Shown here piece after piece: positions 1 to 7,818 of a stretch of DNA of 64,000 nt. The notes beneath the pieces are model-generated. The model saw only the letters and a list, made by a program, of their open reading frames with translations. It did no database searches and was not told the DNA's origin. A program made the translations under genes and the position numbers. This DNA is from Palsa-1150 sp036490515 (lineage in GTDB: Bacteria; Myxococcota_A; Polyangia; Polyangiales; Polyangiaceae): the NCBI GenBank assembly GCA_036490515.1, contig DASXDU010000037.1, positions 248,001-312,000 of the forward strand, given 5' to 3'. Each line of letters begins with the position of its first letter. Positions within the stretch are counted from its first letter, which is position 1.

Positions 1-327
1 CGCTTCCAGAGCGAGGACGGCAAGGCCGGCACGAATCCCGAGGAGCTTCTCGGCGCCGCGCACGCCGGCTGCTTCGCGATGGCGCTGTCTTTCGCGCTCG
101 GAGAGGCGGGTCATCCCCCGACCGAGCTCCGCGTGACCGCATCCGTCGACCTCCAGAAGGTGGACGACGGGTTCGCCATCAAGACGATCGCCCTCGACGC
201 GCAGGGCACCGTCCCCGGCATCGACGCGGGCAAGTTCCAGACGCTGGCCGAGGCAGCAAAGAAGGGCTGCCCGCTCTCGAAGGCCCTCGCGGCCACGCCG
301 ATCACGCTGTCGGCAAAGCTCGTCTGA
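1..327 (+). CDS. OsmC/Ohr family peroxiredoxin-like protein (5'-truncated)
   Basis: The open frame enters from the left edge, so the N-terminus is missing and 108 residues are visible. Visible residues 11-30 contain the OsmC signature TNPEELLGAAHAGCF, and a second Cys sits in KKGCPLSKAL; these are residues 24 and 90 of the visible part. OsmC/Ohr proteins reduce organic hydroperoxides with exactly such a Cys pair in the cytoplasm. The GTNPEEL...HAGCF wording fits the OsmC branch better than Ohr. Family assignment is by motif; the substrate cannot be told. Confidence 0.88.
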   Translation, partial: RFQSEDGKAGTNPEELLGAAHAGCFAMALSFALGEAGHPPTELRVTASVDLQKVDDGFAIKTIALDAQGTVPGIDAGKFQTLAEAAKKGCPLSKALAATPITLSAKLV

Positions 328-380
328 CGCCTGTCGTCGGGCGCATCACGCGCGTCGCGCGGGGCGCGTAGGATCGCGGC

Positions 381-1064
381 ATGCGCCCCACGGCCGCCCT
401 GATCCTGGTTCTCGGGGGCGCCGCCTGCTCCTCGTCGTCGGGAGGCCCACCTCCCGTCGACGCGGGAGCTCGTGACTCGACAGCGACGGACGCGGTGGCT
501 GACGTGATGCCGCCTCCGGCGGACGGAGGAGGCGCCGACGGTGCGGACGCGGGCATCGGGTGCCCGTCGGCCAACGCCGCGACGGGTGGAGTGGGGGCGC
601 CGTTCGGGCCGCAGAGCGCCGCGGCGTTCTCGGACTTCGAGGCGTCCGGCAACTTGGCAGAGGTCACGGTGGTCATCGCCAGCACCGCGACGACGTGCAC
701 GATGGTGCAGTCGCAGTGGGCGACCGCCGCGCTCACGCCGAGCGTCGACGAGCTCGTGCTCACGCTTGGCGCGTACTCGACGACCTCCGGGGCTCCCGTG
801 GCCCTGACGCCCGGCACCTACACGCCCACGGGCGCGGCTCGCCAGGTCGGCGCGGTCTTCGTCTCCTACGACGCGTCCTGCGCTTCTTCCACGGCGCTCG
901 AGGCGACTGGGCAGGTCGTTCTCTGCGGCGCGGGGCCGACCTACTCGGGGACGTTCGACCTCCATTTCGGGGCCTCGCACGTGAGCGGTACGTTCTCGGC
1001 TCCCGCCTGCGCCGTCGACTGGGATGCGGGGGCTCCGGCCGACGCGGGCGCGACCTGCCCCTGA
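381..1064 (+). CDS. Putative lipoprotein, function unknown
   Basis: 227 residues starting with a short lipoprotein signal: MRPTAAL, a hydrophobic stretch, then GGAAC with the lipid-acceptor Cys at about residue 16. An Asp/Ala/Gly/Pro-rich linker of about 45 residues follows, then a globular domain with six further Cys residues that could form disulfides. The export signal and linker are typical of surface or periplasmic myxobacterial lipoproteins. I do not recognise the globular domain. It stands alone between the OsmC-like gene and a pirin gene. Confidence 0.7.
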   Translation: MRPTAALILVLGGAACSSSSGGPPPVDAGARDSTATDAVADVMPPPADGGGADGADAGIGCPSANAATGGVGAPFGPQSAAAFSDFEASGNLAEVTVVIASTATTCTMVQSQWATAALTPSVDELVLTLGAYSTTSGAPVALTPGTYTPTGAARQVGAVFVSYDASCASSTALEATGQVVLCGAGPTYSGTFDLHFGASHVSGTFSAPACAVDWDAGAPADAGATCP

Positions 1065-1163
1065 TCGGGGCCTCGCGCGTCACGCACCCCCTCGCGCAGC
1101 TCGATGGGATCCATCGATCGAATCGCAGTTCCGCGGTCTCCGCCGGGCCTTACGTTGCCCGGC

Positions 1164-2081
1164 ATGACCCAGCTCGTCGAAACCCCGAAGACCTCGACCG
1201 TGACCGCACGCGGCGTCGCGGGCGTTTTCCGCAGCACGCCCTTCCACTGGGTGGGCGACGGCTTCCGCGTGTCCAGCTACTTCCCGCGCCCGTCCCTGCC
1301 TGCGGAGCGGGTGAGCCCGTTCTTCCTGATGGACTACGGGCCGCCGAAGGAGTTCGAGGCGCTCGCGACCGGCAAGCGCGGCGTGGGGTGGCACCCGCAC
1401 CGGGGGTTCGAGACGGTGACCGTGGCGTGGGAGGGAGCCGTCGCGCACCGGGACAGCACGGGCAACGCCGGCATCATCGGCCCCGGCGACGTCCAGTGGA
1501 TGACCGCCGGCGCCGGCATCCTCCACGAGGAGTACCACGAGGAAGCGTTCACCCGTCGCGGCGGCCGGATGCACATGATGCAGCTCTGGGTGAACCTGCC
1601 CGCCCGCCACAAGATGGCGGCCCCCGGGTACCAGGCGATCCTCGCGAGCGACATCCCCGTGGTCGCCCTGCCCGGGGGCGCCGGCACCGTCCGCGTCATC
1701 GCGGGCGAGTTCGACGGGAGACCCGGGGCCGCGCGGACCTTCACGCCCGTCACGCTGCTCGACGCGAACCTCTCGGCCGGCGGTCGCCTCGTCGTGTCGT
1801 CGCCTCGCGCGCACAACGCCATGGCGATCGTCACGTCGGGCGAGGTGATTGCGGCCGGGCGATCGGTGCGAACCGGGGAGCTCGTGCTGTTCGAGAACGA
1901 GGGCGAACGCCTCGAGCTCCTCGCGACCGCCGACGCACACGTCCTCGTCCTGGGGGGCGAGCCGCTTCGCGAGCCCATCGTCCAGTACGGGCCGTTCGTC
2001 ATGAACTCGCGCACCGAGATCGAGCGAGCGATCGTCGACTTCCAGGCGGGGAAGTTCGGTTCGGTGCCCGAAGACGACTGA
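1164..2081 (+). CDS. Pirin family protein (double cupin)
   Basis: 305 residues from the ATG at 1164; an upstream in-frame ATG at 1104 would add 20 residues that do not look like pirin. The pirin metal site is visible: HPHRGFET (H77, H79) and the ILHEEYH segment (H121, E123), together the 2-His/His-Glu metal-binding set of human pirin and E. coli YhhW. Pirins are iron-binding bicupins; bacterial members have quercetinase activity or bind metabolic enzymes. The C-terminal half carries the second, degenerate cupin ending in GPFVMNSRTEI, a conserved pirin closing motif. Family is firm, substrate unknown. Confidence 0.92.
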   Translation: MTQLVETPKTSTVTARGVAGVFRSTPFHWVGDGFRVSSYFPRPSLPAERVSPFFLMDYGPPKEFEALATGKRGVGWHPHRGFETVTVAWEGAVAHRDSTGNAGIIGPGDVQWMTAGAGILHEEYHEEAFTRRGGRMHMMQLWVNLPARHKMAAPGYQAILASDIPVVALPGGAGTVRVIAGEFDGRPGAARTFTPVTLLDANLSAGGRLVVSSPRAHNAMAIVTSGEVIAAGRSVRTGELVLFENEGERLELLATADAHVLVLGGEPLREPIVQYGPFVMNSRTEIERAIVDFQAGKFGSVPEDD

Positions 2082-2191
2082 GCTCGGCGTTCGACGACCT
2101 CCGGGAGCGTAGCGTGCCGGCGCCCGGCGGTGCGGGCGCGCACGCGACGCGCTTGACGCTCGCCCTCGACCCGGCGGAATCTCGACCCGGC

Positions 2192-4186
2192 ATGACGCGA
2201 GCCGCGCGCGTGGAGTGGGTCGATCACCTCGTCGCCTCTCGCCTCCAGACGCTGGAGGACGTCGCGGTCGCCCGCATGGGGACCGTCGCCGTGCTCTCGG
2301 GCGACACCGATCCGGGCTCTGCGCTCCACGCGCTCGCCGAGTCGGCGCTCGCGAACGGCTTCGCGGTCGCCACGGCATCGCTCGCGGAGAACGGCCTCCA
2401 GGATCTGCACGCCGTGGTCGGGACGCTCGCGGTCTCGCTCCGGGTGCCGCGCGTCGAGGCGGGGCGTCGCAACGGCCTCGTCGCGGCGCTCGAGGCGTTC
2501 GCGGCCACGCACGGGCGCAGCGCGGAGGCCATCTTCGAGGAGAGCGCCGACGAGGAGGCCGTCGGCGGTGCGCTCGCCACCCTCGCGCGCGAGTCGATCG
2601 CTTCGGCGTCCGGCGCCGGTCCGGCCCGCAAGCTCCAGGCGTGGCTCTCGGGTCGCGACGTCACTCGCCCCCCGGACGCGCTCCGGGCTCTCTCCGCCCG
2701 TACCGCGAAGCGCGCCTTCGCCGACTTCACGCGCCTCGTCCTCGCCCTCGGCCATCGTGGAACGCGCATCCTCCTGCGCGACGCCGAGGCGCTGGTCGAC
2801 CTGTCGCGCGGTCGCCGCGACGTGGCGTACACGGTGCTCCGCGAGATCGTCGACAACGCCGACGGCGGCCACGGCGTCGTGGCATGCGAGACCCTGCTCG
2901 TCGGCACCGGAGACCTCGATCGGCGCGTGCACTCGCTCATCGATCACCCGGCGCTCGCCACGCGCATCGTCGCCGATCTGCCCCCCGGTCCGCCCATCCC
3001 GCACCAGACGTGGGTGCCTCTCGCTTCGCCCGATCCCGATGTGCCGTTGCCTCCCGTCCCGGAGGGCTACCAGACGAAGGAGCGGAGCGCGTCGCAGCTG
3101 GGCGCGCTCGTACGCATCACGCAAGGGCTGCCCCCTCTCGAGGCCGTGGCCGAGCTCACCGTCGGCATGGAGGAGGTCGACTCGAGGATCGCGCAGCTCT
3201 TCGAGACGGCGTCGAACGACGGCTCCGTCTTCGCGGTGCTCGCGGGCGAGTACGGCGCCGGAAAGACGCACCACCTTCTCCACCTCGAGGCCCGTGCCCG
3301 CGCCGACAGACGGCCCGTGCTGCGCCTGTCGGTGGAGCGCCTCGACGAGGACCTCGGCAACCCGCGGCGGCACATGCGGCGCCTCCTCGAGAACGCGACG
3401 CTCCCTGGCAAGCGATCGGTGGGTTTCCTCGAGAGGCTCGACGCGTGGCTCGCGAAGCCGGGATCGAGGCGGCGGCTGCGCGGCGCGCTCGACGCCGTCG
3501 CCACCGAGGGCGAGGAGGCGGCGCGGTCCGCCTCGCGTGCGATCGCCGGCGCGCCGGACGGTGAGGTCGACGACGACGCCGTGCGCGAGACCCTCGGCGC
3601 GCTCGACCTCGTCGACAAGCCCGGGAGCGCCTCCTACAGGAAGGACGCCTACGCGCGACTCCACCTGTGGCTCGAGCTCCTCGAGCGTGTCGAGGACTGC
3701 CAGGGGCCCGTGCTCATCCTCGACGAGGCCGAGAACCTCTACCGCGTGGGCGTCTCCAGGACCGAGCGCCGGACGGCGCTGCGATCGCTCGCCCACTACT
3801 GCGGAGGCGCCATCCCGCGGGCGACGGTCGTCCTCGCGGTCACGCCGGACACGCTCGCGGCCCTGCGCGACGAGGCGGGCGAGCTCCTCGACGAGATCGA
3901 GGAGCAGGCCACCATCCTCCCGAGCGAGGACGTCGCGATGCTTCGCCGCCGGCTCCTCAAGGCGCGGCCCATCCGGGTCACGAAGCTGGGTCCGGAGGAG
4001 CTCGAGACCCTGGCCGATCAGGCGCGCAAGCTGGCGCGCCAGGTGCGGGGCAAGCACGTCGACCGCCACGTCGGCGCGTTCCTCGAACGAGCGGTGAAGG
4101 ACAGCGACACGCCCCGCGAGCTCCTGCGCCGCGTGATGCTCCGGGAGGAGCGCATCGCCTGGCTCGAGGACGCCGGGGACGGGTGA
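2192..4186 (+). CDS. Tandem P-loop ATPase, DUF2791/BrxC-BrxD-like, orphan
   Basis: 664 residues from ATG 2192; the open frame upstream reads against the pirin gene and is not coding. The C-terminal half is a P-loop ATPase: Walker A GEYGAGKT at 352-359 and a Walker B ending in DE at 511-512, followed by AEN. This resembles the DUF2791 ATP-binding domain of the BREX proteins BrxC/BrxD. The N-terminal half looks like a worn copy of the same fold: a Walker-B-like ILLRDAEAL segment near 193-201 and a matching alternation of helices, but no Walker A. No BREX methylase, PglZ, BrxL or helicase lies nearby; the neighbours are a pirin and trpS. The role is unknown: ATP-dependent DNA defence or chromosome-related work are the family's known settings. 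Confidence 0.65.
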   Translation: MTRAARVEWVDHLVASRLQTLEDVAVARMGTVAVLSGDTDPGSALHALAESALANGFAVATASLAENGLQDLHAVVGTLAVSLRVPRVEAGRRNGLVAALEAFAATHGRSAEAIFEESADEEAVGGALATLARESIASASGAGPARKLQAWLSGRDVTRPPDALRALSARTAKRAFADFTRLVLALGHRGTRILLRDAEALVDLSRGRRDVAYTVLREIVDNADGGHGVVACETLLVGTGDLDRRVHSLIDHPALATRIVADLPPGPPIPHQTWVPLASPDPDVPLPPVPEGYQTKERSASQLGALVRITQGLPPLEAVAELTVGMEEVDSRIAQLFETASNDGSVFAVLAGEYGAGKTHHLLHLEARARADRRPVLRLSVERLDEDLGNPRRHMRRLLENATLPGKRSVGFLERLDAWLAKPGSRRRLRGALDAVATEGEEAARSASRAIAGAPDGEVDDDAVRETLGALDLVDKPGSASYRKDAYARLHLWLELLERVEDCQGPVLILDEAENLYRVGVSRTERRTALRSLAHYCGGAIPRATVVLAVTPDTLAALRDEAGELLDEIEEQATILPSEDVAMLRRRLLKARPIRVTKLGPEELETLADQARKLARQVRGKHVDRHVGAFLERAVKDSDTPRELLRRVMLREERIAWLEDAGDG

Positions 4187-4235
4187 CCGCCGCGCGCCTC
4201 GCACGGGGGGCCTGGCGAGAGCCCCGGCGTGCGTC

Positions 4236-5294
4236 TCAACGGAAGCGAAGCTTCATCGCGTCGCGCACCCTCGCGAGGGTCTCGCCGGCCGCGTCGTTCG
4301 CGCGAGCGGCGTGCGTGCGGACGATGTCGCGCAGCAGGTCCTCGCCTCCGGGTGCATCGAAGCGCGCACGACGCTCGCGCATCGGTGCGAGGAGCGCGTC
4401 GATGGCGCTCGCGATCTCGGCCTTCACGTGGCCGTCTCCGATCGCGTCGCCGCGGCGGTACCGGTCCTCGAGCTCGGCGACGCGCTCCGGGGGAGAGACA
4501 AAGGCGCGCACGTACTGGAAGAGCGCGTTGCTCGTGTCACCGGGCGCGTTCATGTCGACGCGCCCCGTGTAGATCTGCCCCACCTTCTTCTTGATCTGCG
4601 CGGTGGTGTCGGTGAGGAAGATCGCGTTGCCGAGGCTCTTGGACATCTTCTGCGCGCCGTCGTAGCCGACGAGTCGTCCCACGCGACCCACGAGCCCCGA
4701 GGGCACGGGGAAGATGCCGCCCGCCGCCACGTGGTCGGCGTCGTCCGTCTTCGGATCGACCCCGCAGTACGTGTGGTTGAACCGCCGCGCGACCTCGCGG
4801 CACATCTCGATGTGCGCCAGCTGGTCCTCGCCGACCGGAACGAGCGCGGGCCGGAAGACGAGGATGTCCGCGCACTGCCCCACGGCGTAGAGCGGGAACC
4901 CGAAGCTGTACTTGTCTCCGAGGCCCTTGACCTCGAGCTCGTCCTTCAAGGTCGGGTTGCGCATGACCCGGCTGAAAGGCAGGAGCATCGACAGGTGCCA
5001 CGTGAGCTCCGTGATCGCCGGCACCTCGCTCTGTACGACCAGCGTCGATCGGCCCGGATCGATGCCCACCGCGAGCCAGTCCTTGAGGATCTCGAGCGTG
5101 TCCTGGGCGATGGCCTCGGGCTCTGCGGCCCGCGTCGTGAACGCGTGCAAGTTGGCGACGAGGAAGAAGCAGTCGTATTCGTCCTGGAGGCGCACGCGGT
5201 TCTCGAGCGAACCGACCCAGTGCCCCACGTGCAGGCGCCCCGAGGGCGTGTCACCGGTGAGGATGCGGGGTCGCGGAGGCGCCGTCGGGGGCAT
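4236..5294 (-). CDS. trpS: Tryptophan--tRNA ligase
   Basis: 352 residues, near the usual length for bacterial TrpRS. It is a class I synthetase: the HIGH-type motif PSGRLHVGH is at 17-25 and KMSKS at 216-220, with the conserved PVGEDQ of the TrpRS core at 153-158. It charges tRNA-Trp in the cytoplasm. The C-terminal part has the anticodon-binding helices. It is transcribed leftward, ending 49 bp from the end of the convergent DUF2791 ATPase gene. Confidence 0.96.
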   Translation of the reverse strand: MPPTAPPRPRILTGDTPSGRLHVGHWVGSLENRVRLQDEYDCFFLVANLHAFTTRAAEPEAIAQDTLEILKDWLAVGIDPGRSTLVVQSEVPAITELTWHLSMLLPFSRVMRNPTLKDELEVKGLGDKYSFGFPLYAVGQCADILVFRPALVPVGEDQLAHIEMCREVARRFNHTYCGVDPKTDDADHVAAGGIFPVPSGLVGRVGRLVGYDGAQKMSKSLGNAIFLTDTTAQIKKKVGQIYTGRVDMNAPGDTSNALFQYVRAFVSPPERVAELEDRYRRGDAIGDGHVKAEIASAIDALLAPMRERRARFDAPGGEDLLRDIVRTHAARANDAAGETLARVRDAMKLRFR

Positions 5295-5322
5295 GGGGGT
5301 GCATCGTAGCGCCCGCGGAGCG

Positions 5323-6273
5323 TCACTGCGTCGTCAGCGTGAACGCGTTCACCTCGAACGTCGCGTCGGCGCCGCCGGTCGAGACCAGCTCGACGCCGTA
5401 GTCGATCGCGCCCAGGGTCGAGGTCGAGGGCACCCAGCCCTTGGCGATGACGTGCTGGAAGAACGAGAGGAGGTCGAGCGTCCCCGAGGTGACGTTGGTC
5501 TCGTCGACGAAGGCGATGTAGCTCCCGTCCTGGTACACGTCGTAGGTCTGCCCGCCGAGGGTCACCGTCTCCATCTTCGTGCCCGCCGGCACCTGATGGA
5601 AGTTGTCGGTCCAGATCATGATCTCGGTCGAGCCGCTCGCGGCGACGCCGTTCAGCCACATGTCGTAGGCGTATTCGTAGATTCCCACGTGGGGCCCCGC
5701 GTGGGCGAAGGTGCTGGCGATCGACGCGAACGAGCTCACGGCCGGAGCGCTCGGGAAGTCCATGTGCACGTCGGGGTACGTCTTCACGGCGCCGTCGTGC
5801 GCGTCGTCGTTCATGTTGGCGACGACGTACCAGTTTCCGTAGTCGCAGACGTACATCGTCTGCGTCACGGCGTAGTTCGCGGCGTTCCACGTGTCGGTGT
5901 CCACGTAGAACCCGCTCAGCGTGATGCCGTACTGCGGGTTCGAGGGATCGAGCGCCAGCGTGTACGCGGGGTTCGTGCACGTCGCCGATCCGGGTGCCGA
6001 GCCGTCGGCACCGCCTTCGTTCCCCGCGCCCCCTTCGCTTCCCTCGGACCCACCCGTGTCGCCCCCGGTCGCTCCGTCTTTCCCCGGCTCGCCGCCGTGT
6101 GCGTCGGTGGCGCCCGTACCCGTGTCGTTCGCGACGTCGCCGTCACTCTTCGACGCGGACTCGGCGCCCCCGTCCGTCGGCGAGGACGACGAGCCGCCGC
6201 CGCCGCTGCCGCACGCGAACGAGGCGCACACGCAGCCCGAGGCGAGAGCCGTCGCGATCCTCCTCGCGTTCAT
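5323..6273 (-). CDS. GH12 family endoglucanase/xyloglucanase-like lipoprotein
   Basis: 316 residues from the ATG at 6273, chosen because GGGGAGGG lies about 6 nt upstream; another ATG at 6279 is too close to it. Export signal with Cys at 14, 16 and 21 (SFAC), then about 75 residues of Gly/Asp/Ser-rich linker, then a catalytic domain from about 98. It has the GH12 hallmarks: AYDMWL, then STEIMIW with the likely nucleophile E217, and DYGVELVST with the likely acid/base E295. GH12 enzymes are retaining beta-1,4-glucanases acting on cellulose, xyloglucan or mixed-linkage glucan. Both catalytic Glu are present, so it is probably active at the cell surface. It shares strand with the beta-helix lipoprotein gene just upstream. 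Confidence 0.8.
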   Translation of the reverse strand: MNARRIATALASGCVCASFACGSGGGGSSSSPTDGGAESASKSDGDVANDTGTGATDAHGGEPGKDGATGGDTGGSEGSEGGAGNEGGADGSAPGSATCTNPAYTLALDPSNPQYGITLSGFYVDTDTWNAANYAVTQTMYVCDYGNWYVVANMNDDAHDGAVKTYPDVHMDFPSAPAVSSFASIASTFAHAGPHVGIYEYAYDMWLNGVAASGSTEIMIWTDNFHQVPAGTKMETVTLGGQTYDVYQDGSYIAFVDETNVTSGTLDLLSFFQHVIAKGWVPSTSTLGAIDYGVELVSTGGADATFEVNAFTLTTQ

Positions 6274-6307
6274 CGTCATCCCTCCCCATTCTCCCCGGCG
6301 CTCCGCG

Positions 6308-7666
6308 CTACGAGCTGCACGTCGTCGTGCAGTTCGCGCCCTTGGCATCGCAGAACGTCGTCTGGACGGGAGCGGGGGAGCTGCTCGCGCTCGATCCGTG
6401 TGGATTGTCCGTGGACACGCCCTGGCACCATTGCCAGACCGGGTTTCCGCTCGTGTTGCCGCTCACGTTGCTGTCGTCGATGACGAGCTTCGCCCCCGAC
6501 CCGTCCGCGGTGAGGAAGATGGCCGGCCCGAACTCGTTGCTCGAGTTGCCCTCGATCTCGGTGCCGCAGATCGTGAGGTTCATGCCGTCGCCGCCGTCCT
6601 TGTAGATGGCGCCGCCGTTTCCGCCCGACCCGGTCTGGTTGGCGTTCCCCATGTTCGAGCAGGTGCACTGGGTCGCGTCGACGTCGTTCGCGCCCGTGCC
6701 GACCGCGCGGTTCCCCTCGAACAGGCTGTTCAGGACGTACGCACCCGCCCAGAGCATGCCCACGCCGCCTGCGTTGCTCGCCGCGTTGTTCAAGAACGAG
6801 CTGTGCATGATGTAGGACGGGCTCCCGGTGCCGTAGAGGTAGATGGCGCCTCCGCCGGTGTCGGGGCCGAGCATCGCGGCCTGGTTGTTCTCGAAGATCG
6901 AGTCGATGACGCGCAGGTTGCCGTCCTGCATGTTTATGGCGCCGCCCTGTCCGTCGTCGTACCCCGTCGAGCACGCCGTGTTCGCGATGTTCCCCGACGG
7001 AGGGCACGCGGCGATCTTCTCGGTGGGCGTCGCCTTGCCGTTGGCGAAACGAATGCGCTGGATGGTCAGCGTGTCGCCGTTCTTCTGCCAGCTGCCCTGG
7101 TGGATCCACGAGAGGATGCGCACCGAGCCGCCGCCGTCGAGCGTGACCTTGTTGCCGCCGTCGATGACGATGTTCAGGCTGGGGGGAGTCGGGGTCGCGT
7201 AGGCGTTCGTCGTCGGGGGCGTGAGCGTCGCCGCGACGGAAATGGTGACCGGATCGGGCCCGCAGTCGAAGGTGACGATGCCGCCCTTCGACACGGCGGC
7301 GTTCAGGGCGTCGAACGTGCACGACCCGGGAGTCCCCGTGCCGACGACCGTGGTGGGCGACGACGTGTCCACGAGCTTCGTCTGGGTCGGGACGGCCATG
7401 GACGTGCACGAGCCGTCGGGGTTGCCCGCGGCCGGGAAGCCGCCGTCGCCCGTCGTCGACGTCTCCGAGCCTCCGCCGGGCGCGTCGGCTCCACCCGCTG
7501 CGGCGTCGTGCGCCGTCGCCGACGCGTCGCCGCCGTGGCCCGTCGCGCCCCCGTCGCTCCCTTGGGTCCCGGCGTCCCCGTCGCTCGCGGTCCCGCCGTT
7601 CTTCGCGGAGCTGCTGCACGCGGCGACGACGCCAAGAGCGACGAGCCCGAGCGCTCGAATGCGCAT
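6308..7666 (-). CDS. Right-handed parallel beta-helix lipoprotein
   Basis: 452 residues from the ATG at 7666, which is followed at once by a lipoprotein signal (MRIRALGLVALGVVAAC). An Asp/Gly/Thr-rich linker of about 75 residues follows. The body has repeating coils such as VIDSIFENNQA, IMHSSFLNNAA and YVLNSLFEGNRA, plus ITFDCG-type strands near the start, the pattern of pectate-lyase-like or polymorphic-membrane-protein beta-helices. Such folds carry polysaccharide lyases, hydrolases and adhesins. No catalytic set can be named, so activity is unknown. It lies directly upstream of the GH12 gene on the same strand and is divergent from a TonB-dependent receptor. Confidence 0.72.
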   Translation of the reverse strand: MRIRALGLVALGVVAACSSSAKNGGTASDGDAGTQGSDGGATGHGGDASATAHDAAAGGADAPGGGSETSTTGDGGFPAAGNPDGSCTSMAVPTQTKLVDTSSPTTVVGTGTPGSCTFDALNAAVSKGGIVTFDCGPDPVTISVAATLTPPTTNAYATPTPPSLNIVIDGGNKVTLDGGGSVRILSWIHQGSWQKNGDTLTIQRIRFANGKATPTEKIAACPPSGNIANTACSTGYDDGQGGAINMQDGNLRVIDSIFENNQAAMLGPDTGGGAIYLYGTGSPSYIMHSSFLNNAASNAGGVGMLWAGAYVLNSLFEGNRAVGTGANDVDATQCTCSNMGNANQTGSGGNGGAIYKDGGDGMNLTICGTEIEGNSSNEFGPAIFLTADGSGAKLVIDDSNVSGNTSGNPVWQWCQGVSTDNPHGSSASSSPAPVQTTFCDAKGANCTTTCSS

Positions 7667-7818
7667 GAGAACACCCTCTCGATGTGAGACTACGCCCAAG
7701 GCGGGGAGCGTTCCATGGAGTGGCGGCTCCCACACGCTCCGCGCGCGCCCCGGCGGCTCCTCGGTGCGAAGAGAACGCGGTCGGGAACGTCCCGACAGGT
7801 CGTACGGTTGTGCGGTCG
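7667..7818. promoter_or_regulatory. Divergent promoter region, beta-helix lipoprotein / TonB receptor
   Basis: 152 bp between two divergent starts (ATG 7666 leftward, ATG 7819 rightward). Both promoters must lie here or just inside the genes. I see no convincing -35/-10 pair or operator by eye; the call rests on gene orientation only. Confidence 0.4.

Noticed and set aside
560..2191. Long upstream extension of the DUF2791 ATPase frame
   Set aside because: It runs through the lipoprotein and pirin genes in another frame with Arg-rich composition; shadow of G+C-rich coding.
2192..4186. A complete BREX defence system
   Set aside because: Only one DUF2791-like ATPase is present. No methyltransferase, PglZ phosphatase, protease or helicase gene is near.
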